A stretch of 64,000 bases of DNA from Flavobacterium segetis (GTDB taxonomy: Bacteria; Bacteroidota; Bacteroidia; Flavobacteriales; Flavobacteriaceae). Shown here one piece after another: positions 44,813-54,500 of this stretch (its first letter is position 1; each line of letters opens with the position of its first letter). The stretch is from assembly GCF_900129575.1 (NCBI RefSeq), contig NZ_FQWE01000004.1, positions 248,001 through 312,000 of the forward strand, in the 5' to 3' direction. Under the pieces are notes generated by a model, which saw only the letters and a list, made by a program, of their open reading frames with translations, did no database searches and was not told the origin of the DNA. Position numbers and translations under genes: made by a program.

Positions 44813-44820
44813 TATATTTG
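44813..44820 (+). promoter_or_regulatory. -7 promoter element of the alpha/beta hydrolase gene
   Basis: TATATTTG fits TAnnTTTG, 29 nt before the start codon. No TTG lies within 17-21 bp. Confidence 0.5.
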
Positions 44821-44849
44821 TCCAAATTGAAAATCCGGTCTGAAACAAA

Positions 44850-45623
44850 ATGGAAAAAAATCATAAAAAAGAAGGTAGATACAGTTATTATGAAGCTGGC
44901 GAGGGAACTCCAATTGTTATTTTACATGGATTAATGGGAGGACTAAGTAACTTTGATGCTGTTGCCAATTACTTTTCTACAAGAGGTTATAAAATAATCA
45001 TTCCAGATTTACCTATATACACCCAGAATATTTTAAAAACGAATGTCAAAAGTTTTGCTAAATATGTTAAGGATTTCATCACATTTAAAGGGCTAGAAAG
45101 AGTTATACTTTTAGGAAACTCATTAGGTGGACATATTGCATTGTATCATACAAAAATGTATCCAGAAAAAGTTGCAGGATTAGTAATTACTGGAAGCTCA
45201 GGACTTTATGAAAGTGCGATGGGAGACAGTTATCCAAAGAGAGGTGACTATGAATATATAAAGAAAAAAGCAGAGGACGTATTTTACGATCCAAAAGTGG
45301 CTACAAAAGAACTTATAGATGAGGTTTACGAATCAATAAATGACCGTATAAAGCTGATTAAAACATTGACAATTGCTAAAAGTGCTATTCGACATAATAT
45401 GGCTAAAGATTTACCAAAGATGCATGTACAAACTTGTATTATTTGGGGTAAAGATGACAAAGTAACTCCACCAGACGTTGCGGAAGAATTTAATAAATTA
45501 CTACCAAATTCAACTTTATACTGGATTGACAAATGCGGACACGCAGCAATGATGGAACATCCTGACGAATTCAATCGTTTGCTTGAGGAATGGCTAACAC
45601 ATACTCACTTAGCAATACACTAA
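44850..45623 (+). CDS. Alpha/beta hydrolase
   Basis: A 257-residue cytoplasmic alpha/beta-hydrolase-fold enzyme. The oxyanion region is VILHGLMGGLSNFD, the nucleophile serine is in LLGNSLGGHIAL, the acid in IIWGKDDKVTPP and the histidine in CGHAAMMEHPDEFN. This arrangement is that of the MhpC/BioH-like group, but a substrate cannot be assigned. It stands immediately upstream of ysxC (29-bp gap) and is probably co-transcribed with it. The pairing with a ribosome-assembly GTPase gives no clear functional hint. Confidence 0.85.
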   Translation: MEKNHKKEGRYSYYEAGEGTPIVILHGLMGGLSNFDAVANYFSTRGYKIIIPDLPIYTQNILKTNVKSFAKYVKDFITFKGLERVILLGNSLGGHIALYHTKMYPEKVAGLVITGSSGLYESAMGDSYPKRGDYEYIKKKAEDVFYDPKVATKELIDEVYESINDRIKLIKTLTIAKSAIRHNMAKDLPKMHVQTCIIWGKDDKVTPPDVAEEFNKLLPNSTLYWIDKCGHAAMMEHPDEFNRLLEEWLTHTHLAIH

Positions 45624-45652
45624 TCTGATAGCAAAATAATATACACTAATAG

Positions 45653-46276
45653 ATGAAAATTAATACCGCCGAATTTGTTATTAGTAATTCTGATGTAGCA
45701 AAATGTCCTAAGGATTTCTTACCCGAATATGCTTTTATAGGTCGATCAAATGTGGGTAAATCCTCCTTGATCAACATGATAACAAATCATAAAAAGCTAG
45801 CAAAAACGTCTGGAAGACCGGGGAAAACACAATTGATTAATCACTTTTTAATTAATAATAATTGGTTTCTGGTTGATTTACCAGGTTATGGTTATGCAAA
45901 AGTTTCTAAAAAGACAAAATCAATTTTTCAAGAATTTATCACTGATTATTTTGAGACTAGAGAACAACTAGTTTGTGCATTTGTACTAATCGATATTCGT
46001 CATGAAGCTCAAACGATTGACATTGAATTCATGTCTTATATGGGAGAAAGTGAAATTCCTTTTTGCATTATCTTTACTAAAGCTGACAAGATTAGTAGAG
46101 TTAAAATTGATTCTCACATTGCTGCTTATAAAAAGAAAATGTTTGCTAATAACTGGGCCGAAATGCCACAATATTTTATAACCTCAGCGACAGAGTCTAC
46201 TGGAAAAGAAGAATTATTAGGGTATATTGACGAAGTTAATCAAGAAGTTTTTAAGAATAATAACAGTGGATTTTGA
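45653..46276 (+). CDS. ysxC: Ribosome biogenesis GTPase YsxC/EngB
   Basis: A 207-residue TrmE-Era-EngA-like GTPase needed for 50S subunit assembly. The motifs are G1 GRSNVGKSSLINM, G2 TSGRPGKTQLINHF, G3 VDLPGYGYAKVSK, G4 FTKADKISR and G5 ITSATESTG. Length is standard for YihA/YsxC. It is followed by a terminator hairpin at 46301-46341, shared with the convergent gldC. Confidence 0.95.
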   Translation: MKINTAEFVISNSDVAKCPKDFLPEYAFIGRSNVGKSSLINMITNHKKLAKTSGRPGKTQLINHFLINNNWFLVDLPGYGYAKVSKKTKSIFQEFITDYFETREQLVCAFVLIDIRHEAQTIDIEFMSYMGESEIPFCIIFTKADKISRVKIDSHIAAYKKKMFANNWAEMPQYFITSATESTGKEELLGYIDEVNQEVFKNNNSGF

Positions 46277-46300
46277 GATAAAAAAAACAAAAATTAAAAA

Positions 46301-46343
46301 AAAATTCCAAATTCCAATAATAAATTGGAATTTGGAATTTTTT
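46301..46343. terminator. Bidirectional terminator between ysxC and gldC
   Basis: AAAATTCCAAATTCCAAT, a 5-base loop and ATTGGAATTTGGAATTTT give an 18-bp perfect stem with A and T tracts on both sides. Confidence 0.92.
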
Positions 46344-46355
46344 TTAGATTATATT

Positions 46356-46691
46356 TTATTTAATCAAGTCTAATTTCTCTGCAAAATAATCGCAGAAATC
46401 TTTCATAGTATCTGCCATTTTTTCGTCGTCTGTTGCGCGTTTGAAAGTTTCAGACATGGCAACCAATGTTTGATGAAAGAAAATTTTCATTTCGTCCACC
46501 GGCATCTCTTTAGTCCATAAATCAATTCGCATACTCTCTTTTGCTTTACTATCCCAAATGGAAAGCATTATCGCTTTTGTTTCTTCTAATTCAACTCCAC
46601 CATCTTTGGCAGACCACATTAACTTTTCTGGCACTCGATTTTCATCTAGCTCAATTTGAAACTTAATTTCAGATATATTTTTATTTGACAT
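46356..46691 (-). CDS. gldC: Gliding motility protein GldC
   Basis: A 111-residue soluble protein without a signal peptide. It begins MSNKNISEIKFQIELDENRV and contains KLMWSAKDGGVELEETKAIM and SIWDSKAKESMRIDLWTKEM, as GldC does. In Flavobacterium GldC is not absolutely essential for gliding but enhances it, acting with GldB. Its start codon overlaps the gldB stop by one base (TAATG), so the pair is translationally coupled. Confidence 0.93.
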   Translation of the reverse strand: MSNKNISEIKFQIELDENRVPEKLMWSAKDGGVELEETKAIMLSIWDSKAKESMRIDLWTKEMPVDEMKIFFHQTLVAMSETFKRATDDEKMADTMKDFCDYFAEKLDLIK

Positions 46692-47647
46692 TATTTCTTA
46701 GGTTTATATTTAGATTTTTCAAAAAGCTCTTTTGCATTTACTTTCAATAATTCAGCAATCGGTATTTCATTGTTTTTTGCATAAGAACGCACAATTTGCC
46801 ATCCAATCCAAGCGCCAACCTGTCCCGGCGAATCATTATCAATTTCTAAATAGAATTTAGAAAATGGAGCTGGATTAATGAAACGAGAAATTAGTTTCTT
46901 TTCATTACTGTATAGCATTTCTTTTTCAATAAAATAGCGCCACATGTAACTTTCGTTTTCTTGGCACCATATTATTTGGGATGGAGTATAGCCTATTTTT
47001 TCAGCGTCGGTGTATTCAGGTAACAACAAATCTTTTAAATACAATTGCTTGCCATAATATATCATCTCACTAAGTAAATCATTTTCTATAACTGGTGCGA
47101 TATTTCGAGTAGCAAAACTGGAGACCACATCAGGTGCAATTTGTCTTTCTTCGAAATTCTCTTTCAAATAATTAGGAAATTGATAAAACTTATGATTTTT
47201 ACCTAAATACAATTCTAGTGAAATGATTACTAAACTATCAGCATAAATTGCCTTAGAGCTATAATCCATTTCTGAAATAACTGTAATTACTTCGGGAGTT
47301 TTAGTTTTTGGAAAATAGTATTTGATATGCTTAAAAAGCGTTTCTAATTCTTTTTTCACGGGTGTAAAATCGGCATACTTTTTTTGAACTTCCGTGTAAA
47401 CCTCCTTCCACAGCGGATCCCGCATTTTACTAATCCAAACAGCATTATCATTCCCGGCTGGAAAAAAATAAGGAAACTCTTTTTTTACTTTTTCTAAATC
47501 ATTTGTAGGTGTTTCAAAAAATATTTTGTCAAAACGTTTCACTTTCAATTCGACAGGAATTATCGCCACAGACTCCTCAACCTTATTTTTCTTATCACAA
47601 GATACGAAAATGAGACAAAAGGCTACAATAAATAGAAATTTTTTCAT
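46691..47647 (-). CDS. gldB: Gliding motility lipoprotein GldB
   Basis: A 318-residue lipoprotein with a signal peptide and lipobox ending FCLIFVSC (Cys17). The mature part contains VELKVKRFDKIFFETPTNDL, the conserved aspartate/histidine-rich ALYADS-like region and DNDSPGQVGAWIGWQIVRSY near the C terminus. GldB is required for gliding in F. johnsoniae. It is thought to act in the cell envelope, but its biochemical role is unresolved. It is divergent from nadE and heads the gldB-gldC pair. A TATATTTG element is at 47710-47717. Confidence 0.93.
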   Translation of the reverse strand: MKKFLFIVAFCLIFVSCDKKNKVEESVAIIPVELKVKRFDKIFFETPTNDLEKVKKEFPYFFPAGNDNAVWISKMRDPLWKEVYTEVQKKYADFTPVKKELETLFKHIKYYFPKTKTPEVITVISEMDYSSKAIYADSLVIISLELYLGKNHKFYQFPNYLKENFEERQIAPDVVSSFATRNIAPVIENDLLSEMIYYGKQLYLKDLLLPEYTDAEKIGYTPSQIIWCQENESYMWRYFIEKEMLYSNEKKLISRFINPAPFSKFYLEIDNDSPGQVGAWIGWQIVRSYAKNNEIPIAELLKVNAKELFEKSKYKPKK

Positions 47648-47709
47648 AAATATTAATTAAATTTGTTATCAACTTATTGCCAAATAAAAAGTTGAACAAA
47701 TAGATTTTG

Positions 47710-47717
47710 CAAATATA
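47710..47717 (-). promoter_or_regulatory. -7 promoter element of gldB-gldC
   Basis: TATATTTG on the minus strand fits TAnnTTTG and is 62 nt before the gldB start. No TTG was found 17-21 bp upstream. Confidence 0.45.
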
Positions 47718-47746
47718 CGCTGCTACTTTTAAAAACATAAATTATA

Positions 47747-48544
47747 ATGACTAAAATAAGTACTTTTCAAGTTGAAGATGCAAATACTCAGATAGTAGAT
47801 TGGCTCAAAATTTATGCTGAAAATGCAAAAGTGAATGGATTTGTGATTGGAATTTCAGGGGGCGTAGATTCTGCGGTTACATCAACGTTATGCGCACAAA
47901 CTGGATTGCAAGTTCTTTGCGTTGAAATGCCAATTCATCAGGCCGAAAGCCACGTCACTCGTGGACGGGAGCATATTGACCAATTAAAAATACGCTACAC
48001 TAATGTAAATAGTATTCAAGCTGATTTAACCTCTGTTTTTGATACATTTAAATCTGTCGTCCCTCATACTAGCGATATTTTAAAGGTTAATTTGGCTCTT
48101 GCCAATACTCGAGCAAGACTGCGAATGACAACATTGTATTATTTTGCAGGAATACAAGGTTTACTTGTTGCTGGTACAGGAAATAAAGTAGAGGATTTTG
48201 GAGTAGGATTTTACACAAAATATGGAGATGGCGGCGTAGATGTGAGCCCAATAGCTGATCTAATGAAATCAGAAGTCTTCTTGCTAGGCAAATACTTAAA
48301 AGTCCCAGAATCTATTTTAACTGCTGCTCCCACAGATGGCCTTTTTGGTGATGATAGAACAGATGAAGATCAATTAGGAGCCAGTTATGACGAATTAGAA
48401 TGGGCGATGCTACAAGATGAAAGTAAAAAAAGCGTTGAGGATTTTAGCGGAAGAGAAAAAATAGTTTTTGAAATTTACAAACGACTAAATTTCGTAAATC
48501 GACATAAAATGATAGCAATTCCCGTTTGTAAAATAAAAAAATAG
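47747..48544 (+). CDS. nadE: Ammonia-dependent NAD+ synthetase
   Basis: A 265-residue N-type ATP pyrophosphatase completing NAD synthesis from deamido-NAD. The P-loop is VIGISGGVDSAVTSTLCAQ. Further motifs are LANTRARLRMTTLYY, LVAGTGNKVEDFGVGF, YTKYGDGGVDVSPIADLMKS and TDGLFGDDRTDEDQLGASYDE. There is no N-terminal glutaminase domain, so ammonia is the expected nitrogen donor. The nadE-gldB neighbourhood is familiar from Flavobacterium. Confidence 0.94.
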   Translation: MTKISTFQVEDANTQIVDWLKIYAENAKVNGFVIGISGGVDSAVTSTLCAQTGLQVLCVEMPIHQAESHVTRGREHIDQLKIRYTNVNSIQADLTSVFDTFKSVVPHTSDILKVNLALANTRARLRMTTLYYFAGIQGLLVAGTGNKVEDFGVGFYTKYGDGGVDVSPIADLMKSEVFLLGKYLKVPESILTAAPTDGLFGDDRTDEDQLGASYDELEWAMLQDESKKSVEDFSGREKIVFEIYKRLNFVNRHKMIAIPVCKIKK

Positions 48545-48651
48545 GAGATAATTTTATTTTTTTAGTTGATTTGCAATTAATTACAGAATTTATTTATTAA
48601 ATTTACAGTCCCAAAAACAAATAATTCTAAAAACTTAAAAACTTAAAAATT

Positions 48652-49281
48652 ATGATTAAGGTATGTATAGCCGACAATTATCCCGTTGTGCATTTTGGAG
48701 TAAAATCTTACTTTAAAGACAATGCAGACATTTCAATAGTTGCCAATGTTGGTAACTTTTTGATGGTCAGGGACATACTTCAAACTAAAGACATTGATGT
48801 TTTAGTCATCGACTTAGATTTAGAAGGACTTTCTAGTATTTTTGAGGTTAAAGCAATCTTGAAAAACTTCCCAAAAACGAAGATCATTATTTACAGTGGT
48901 CTTTCTGAACAAATTTATGCACCAAATGCCATAAAAGCCGGAGTATCTGGTTTTGTGCATAAATCTGAAAAATTAGAAACTTTAGGTGTCGCTATTAATA
49001 AGGTGCACCAAGGTAAAATCATAATGAACGAAACAGTAAAGAAAAATTTAGCATTAATTGCTAAACAAAGTAAAAGCGAACGCTTGTATCGTAAGTTATC
49101 TAACCGTGAGGTTGAAGTTTTGCGTTATTTAAGCGGAGGTAAAAAAAATCATGAAATTGCTGAAATTTTAAACCTAAACGAAAAAACTATTAGTACTTAC
49201 AAACTACGTTTACTAACAAAACTTAATGTTACTAATTTAGTTGATTTAGTTAATAAAGCTAAAACGTTAGAAATTGTTTAA
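48652..49281 (+). CDS. LuxR-type response regulator
   Basis: A 209-residue protein. The receiver domain (1-120) carries the phosphorylatable aspartate in VLVIDLDLEG, the switch serine in IIIYSGLSEQ and the lysine in FVHKSEK. The usual acidic pair at the N terminus is reduced to ADNYP. A LuxR/GerE helix-turn-helix spans about 143-205 (LSNREVEVLRYLSGGKKNHE, NEKTISTYKLRLLTKL). It controls unknown genes, with no cognate kinase adjacent on this strand. Its stop overlaps the convergent dnaG stop by 4 nt. Confidence 0.9.
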   Translation: MIKVCIADNYPVVHFGVKSYFKDNADISIVANVGNFLMVRDILQTKDIDVLVIDLDLEGLSSIFEVKAILKNFPKTKIIIYSGLSEQIYAPNAIKAGVSGFVHKSEKLETLGVAINKVHQGKIIMNETVKKNLALIAKQSKSERLYRKLSNREVEVLRYLSGGKKNHEIAEILNLNEKTISTYKLRLLTKLNVTNLVDLVNKAKTLEIV

Positions 49282-51266
49282 TAATATCTAGACATTACTC
49301 TCCCTAATTTTTTAGAAAAAGAGTGTACTAACATATTATAATCCATTATCATTGCCATAGACTCTGTATTATCCGAATTTGATTCTGATAGTATAGAGTT
49401 TTTTAATTCCTCAATAATACTGCCCACAAGATACCAGCGCATAGTTAAAATTGTCTCTGAAACATTTTGAACAATCGTTTCGTTTTTAGACTTAGGAAAA
49501 ATATTCTGTCCTTGCCAATCGTGTAAAACCACTCGTTCATCTTCCATCAAAATATCAGTCACTTCTTGCGCAAAATCAGTTTGCAATCTCATTAGATATT
49601 GCTCTAAACTAAAATTTTCTTCTTCGTTATAATATGCAATTAGATCCTTAAATATCTCCCTAAATAAAGGATTAGCAAGTTCAACTTCATCCTCTTGTAA
49701 ACTAAGATAAATTCGTTGAAAGACCTTATAAGTTTTTTTCTCCGTAACGGTTTCTATAACACCATCTTCATTAGTTTTTAAATAAGTATCCTCAAACTCT
49801 TCCTCCTTATTACCATATAAAAGTAGTATTTCGATAATTTTTCGTTCCAAGCGATATAAAATATCAACTTTTTCAACGCCGAGAATGTTCTCATTTTTAA
49901 CAACTTCAAATGCATGCTGAGCAGCAGAATCTGTTTGTTTTAGTCTCTTACCAATCTCTACTGTTTCCTTTTGAACTATTTGTGCTAATGTACTTTGTAA
50001 TACTTGCTCCGAAATATCCATTATTCTTGAACATTCTTGAATATAAATTTCTCTTTGAATGCGATCAGGAATTTTCGAAATACTCACTACCATATCGCGA
50101 ATTAAATCAGCTTTCTTGATAGGGTCATTTTTTGCTTCATTCATTAAAAGCGAGGCTTTAAATTGAATAAAATCTTTAGCATTACTTTCTAAATATTCTA
50201 CTAAATCTTCATAGGATGATTTCTTTGCAAAACTATCGGGATCTTCACCGTCGGGAAAAGAACACACTTTTACATTCATTCCTTCCTCTAGAATTAAGTC
50301 GATTCCTCTAATAGAAGCACGTAATCCTGCAGCATCACCGTCAAAAAGAACGGTAACATTTTTAGTCAATCTGTTTATTAGACGAATTTGATCAGGTGTT
50401 AACGCAGTTCCAGACGACGCAACCACATTTTCAATTCCAGATTGATTAAACTGGATCACATCAGTATAACCTTCTACTAAATAGCAATTATTAAGTTTAG
50501 CAATGGACTGTTTTGCTTGAAAAATTCCATAAAGCACTTTACTTTTATGGTAAATATCACTTTCTGGAGAATTGAGGTATTTAGCCGCTTTTTTATCATT
50601 AGTTAAAATTCGGCCACCAAAACCCAGAACTCGACCAGACATACTTTGAATGGGAAACATGACCCGGCCTTTAAAACGGTCAAAAGGTCTATCATCACGG
50701 GGAATGGTAAGTCCTGTACTTTCTAAAAATTCTAACTTATATCCTTTTCCTAATGCTTCTTTAGTAAATGCGTCCCATGCTTCAGGAGAATAGCCTAAAC
50801 TAAATTTAGATATTGTTTCATTTGTAAAACCGCGTTCCTTAAAATAGGAATATCCAATTGCTTTCCCTTCCTCAGCATTCAATAATGTATTGTGAAAATA
50901 AGTTTTAGCAAATTCTGAAACTAAATACATACTTTCTCGAATATCAGTATTCGCTTTTTCTTCATCGGTTTGCTCCGTCTCTTCAATTTCAATATTGTAT
51001 TTTCTTGCTAAATAGCGAATGGCTTCTGGGTAAGTAAATTTTTCATGCTCCATTAAGAATGCCACGGAGTTTCCGCCTTTTCCAGAACTGAAATCCTTCC
51101 AAATTCCCTTAGCTGGTGAAACCATAAAAGATGGTGAGCGCTCTTCAGAAAACGGACTTAAACCCTTAAAGTTAGAACCCGCTCGCTTTAAATTTACAAA
51201 ATCACCAATAACTTCCTCAACACGAGCAGTTTCAAATACAGTATCTATGGTAGCTTTTGAGATCAA
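49278..51266 (-). CDS. dnaG: DNA primase DnaG without zinc ligands
   Basis: The replicative primase. I set the start at a TTG at 51266 (LISKATIDTVFETARVEEVI), since this is where DnaG sequences begin and a -7 promoter element (51285-51292) lies just upstream. The 18 codons before it, up to 51320, would overlap the promoter. The N-terminal zinc-finger region (GLSPFSEERSPSFMVSPAKG, then IWKDFSSGKGGN) has lost all four CHC2 ligands. The TOPRIM core is intact (LVEGYTDVIQFNQSGIENVV, FDGDAAGLRASIRGIDL), and a DnaB-interacting C-terminal part of about 230 residues follows. Length is about 662. Confidence 0.93.
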   Translation of the reverse strand: MISKATIDTVFETARVEEVIGDFVNLKRAGSNFKGLSPFSEERSPSFMVSPAKGIWKDFSSGKGGNSVAFLMEHEKFTYPEAIRYLARKYNIEIEETEQTDEEKANTDIRESMYLVSEFAKTYFHNTLLNAEEGKAIGYSYFKERGFTNETISKFSLGYSPEAWDAFTKEALGKGYKLEFLESTGLTIPRDDRPFDRFKGRVMFPIQSMSGRVLGFGGRILTNDKKAAKYLNSPESDIYHKSKVLYGIFQAKQSIAKLNNCYLVEGYTDVIQFNQSGIENVVASSGTALTPDQIRLINRLTKNVTVLFDGDAAGLRASIRGIDLILEEGMNVKVCSFPDGEDPDSFAKKSSYEDLVEYLESNAKDFIQFKASLLMNEAKNDPIKKADLIRDMVVSISKIPDRIQREIYIQECSRIMDISEQVLQSTLAQIVQKETVEIGKRLKQTDSAAQHAFEVVKNENILGVEKVDILYRLERKIIEILLLYGNKEEEFEDTYLKTNEDGVIETVTEKKTYKVFQRIYLSLQEDEVELANPLFREIFKDLIAYYNEEENFSLEQYLMRLQTDFAQEVTDILMEDERVVLHDWQGQNIFPKSKNETIVQNVSETILTMRWYLVGSIIEELKNSILSESNSDNTESMAMIMDYNMLVHSFSKKLGRVMSRYY

Positions 51267-51284
51267 ATTATTTATTTTAAAATT

Positions 51285-51292
51285 CAAAGTTA
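51285..51292 (-). promoter_or_regulatory. -7 promoter element of dnaG
   Basis: TAACTTTG on the minus strand fits TAnnTTTG, 18 nt before the proposed TTG start. A TTG at 51308-51310 is 15 bp upstream, slightly too close. Confidence 0.45.
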
Positions 51293-51561
51293 CAAAGTTT
51301 AATACGACAAAAATATCCACACTAAAAATAAAATTTCATCTTGCAGTACTTTTCTGCTTTCGCAATAGTTTCTTGAAACTAAAATGCCTTGAACCTAAAT
51401 TTTAAATATTTTTAAGTCTAAAAAACTTACTTTTAAAATTCATTTTAAAAAAAATACAGTATTCCTTTTATACTAATTTTATTTATTATAAAATATGCGT
51501 TCATTTGTAAATAATTTCGAAAAAAGTAGTTTAATTTAGTGTCCCATAAGTAATCCTTTTT

Positions 51562-54500
51562 ATGGTAATAAAATCTTTAGCAAAGAGTAAAAATGCAAAT
51601 TTTAATTTGCTGTTGCATACTAACTTCCAAAAAAAACTAGAAGAAATTTTATTATTTCTCGCCGAAATAGGCATAATTTCAGGTGGTTTTATCACAGTCC
51701 GTGAGCACGGCAATCATTTCATTCAAGCTAAAATTGGCTTAGAGAATTTAAATAGTCCAGACGATATTATTTTTTTTAAAGAATTCATAAAAAACAATGA
51801 AGTTTTACTAATTCCTAATATCAAAAAAGATGGCAGATATCAATCTCTTGACCATTCTAAGTCGGTTTCCTCTTTTGAGTTTTTCGCAGGCTTTCCTATA
51901 AGTATATCTGAATTTTTTACAGGAACACTTTGTATACTAGAGCAAAAATCACGAGAACTGAGCTCTCATGATTTAAAAATCATAAAATATTCCGTTTCTA
52001 GCATTGAATCTATAGTACGGCTACAGATAGAAAACCAAGAGCTACAGGAGTTGAAGAATCACAATAGAATGAAATTTCGAATTTTTGAAGAAAATTCAAA
52101 GGAAATTTTATATCAGCTTACATTAGAAGGAGTTTTCACTTACGTATCAAAAAATTGGACCAATTTTCTAGGACACGAAGCGAATGAAGTTATTGGCAGA
52201 CACTTTTCCCAATTTATCCATTCAGATGACGTTGAAAAGTGTACTGAATATTTAAATTCAATAAATTTAAATAAGAAAAATTACGATGACATTACTTATC
52301 GCTTAATTCATAAAAAAGGGCATTACGTTTGGCATTGCTCTAGTGTGCAATTAATTGGAACGGAAGGAGTACCTTATTATCTAGGCAACTGCACGGACAT
52401 TACAGAATTTATAGAAACACAACAGCAACTGATTCAACAAAAAGATTTCTACGAAACTATTTTAAATTCTTTGCCAACTGATGTTGTGGTATTTGATGAT
52501 CAACATAAATACCAATATTTAAATCCTATTGCAATTAAAAACAAGGAACTCCGGGAATTTATCATTGGCAAAGATGATTTTGAATATGCCGCACATTTAA
52601 ATAGAGATCCTTCTATTGCCATAAGTCGTCGAAAAAGATTTCTTACCACACTTAATAGCATGGATACGACTTCTTGGGAAGAAACTTTAGGTACAGTAAC
52701 TGATGGTATAACCCATCATAATCGTAAACTTACTCCTGTGTATAATGAAGATGGAAGTTTTAAAATGATGATTGGTTTTAGTGTCAACATCACAGAAAGC
52801 AAAAACATAGAGGCAAAAATACTCCGAAGTAGAGCATTAATAAAAAATATTTTAAACAATACCGCCGTAGGAATTTTGGTTCAAGGACCCAAATCGGAGA
52901 TTTTAGAAAATAATTTAGCTGCTTGTGAGATGCTTGGACTTACGCACGACCAACTCTTAGGAAAGACTTCTTTTGATCCTTTATGGGCAGTAGTTCACGA
53001 AGATGGAACCTACTTTAAACCAGAAGATCACCCTGTACCCAGGGCGCTACGAACACTAAAACCCGTAAATAAAGTTGTTATGGGAATATATAGACCTGTC
53101 AAGAAAGATTTAGCGTGGCTTTTAGTGGACGCTATACCTGTTTTTAGAGAAGATAAAGAACTTCTATATGTGGTGTGCTCTTTTAATGATATCACAATGC
53201 AGAAAAACACCGAAGAAGCGTTGAAAATTAGCAACGAGCGTTTTTCTTATGCCACTAAAGCAACATCTGATGTAATTTGGGACTGGGAAATAGAATCGGA
53301 ACATTTTATAATTGGAGAGAATTACACAAAGCTTTTTGGTCATAAAATAAATGATAAAAATAACTTTATAAAAGTGACGGATTTTGAAAGCTTGATTCAC
53401 CCTGATGATTTACAAAGAGTTCTTACTAACGTAAAAACAACACTTGAAAGTAAAGCAACTACTTGGCGCGATGAATTTCGCATTTTAAAATCTGATGGTA
53501 CTTATGCTTACATAATAGACACAGCCTATATAATACGTGACAGATCCAAAAAAGCACTCCGTATGATTGGGGCTCAAACAGATATTACCGCGAAGAAAAA
53601 AATTAGTGAAGAATTACGGATAAGTGAAGAAAAATTTAAAGGGGCATTTGAACACTCCTCTACAGGCATTGGTCTTGTAGACAAAAATGGTTTTTGGTTT
53701 GATTCTAATAAAAAATTATGCTCTATACTTGGATATTCAAGAACCGAACTACAATCATTAACCTTCACTGATCTTACACATCCAGATGACTTAAAACGAG
53801 ATAAAGCAAATCATAAAACACTAGATGAAAATAAAAAATCTTTTTTTCAAATGGAAAAAAGATACATACATAAAAGTAACAAAATTATTTGGGTGAGTCT
53901 TCTTGCTTCCTCCGTAAAAGATAAAGAAGGAAACATACTTTATTATATAGCTCAAATTATAGATATTACTGATAAAAAGAGAATAGAAAAACAAAATGCA
54001 TTATTAATCGAAGAAAATAATCGCAATAGAAACATTCAGCTAAACGAGGCTAAAAATCTCTACCGTCTTTTAGCTGAAAATACGGTTGATTTAGTCTGTC
54101 TACATAATTTGGATGGCACTTTTGAATATGTATCGCCGTCAGTGAAACACTTGTTAGGCTATAAACAAGAAGAACTCTTAGGAAAATCTCCTTTAGATTT
54201 TGCACATCCTGAGGACTTGAGCCAGTTAAAAGATAGCATTTATAAGTTCATAAAGCTATCCGAAGATATCACTGCACAAGGCAGATTTAAGAAGGCGAAC
54301 GGAACTTATATTTGGTTAGAAACAAAAGCCATCTTTGTGAAAAAAAATGGTATTCCTGTCAGTATGCAAACTGGCACAAGAGATATAACTCTTCGTATAG
54401 AAGCAGAAGAGGCTATAAAAAATAGCTTAGCTAATGAAATTAAGCTAAACGAGCTAAGAACTAACTTAGTCTCGACCATATCGCATGAGTTTAGAACACC

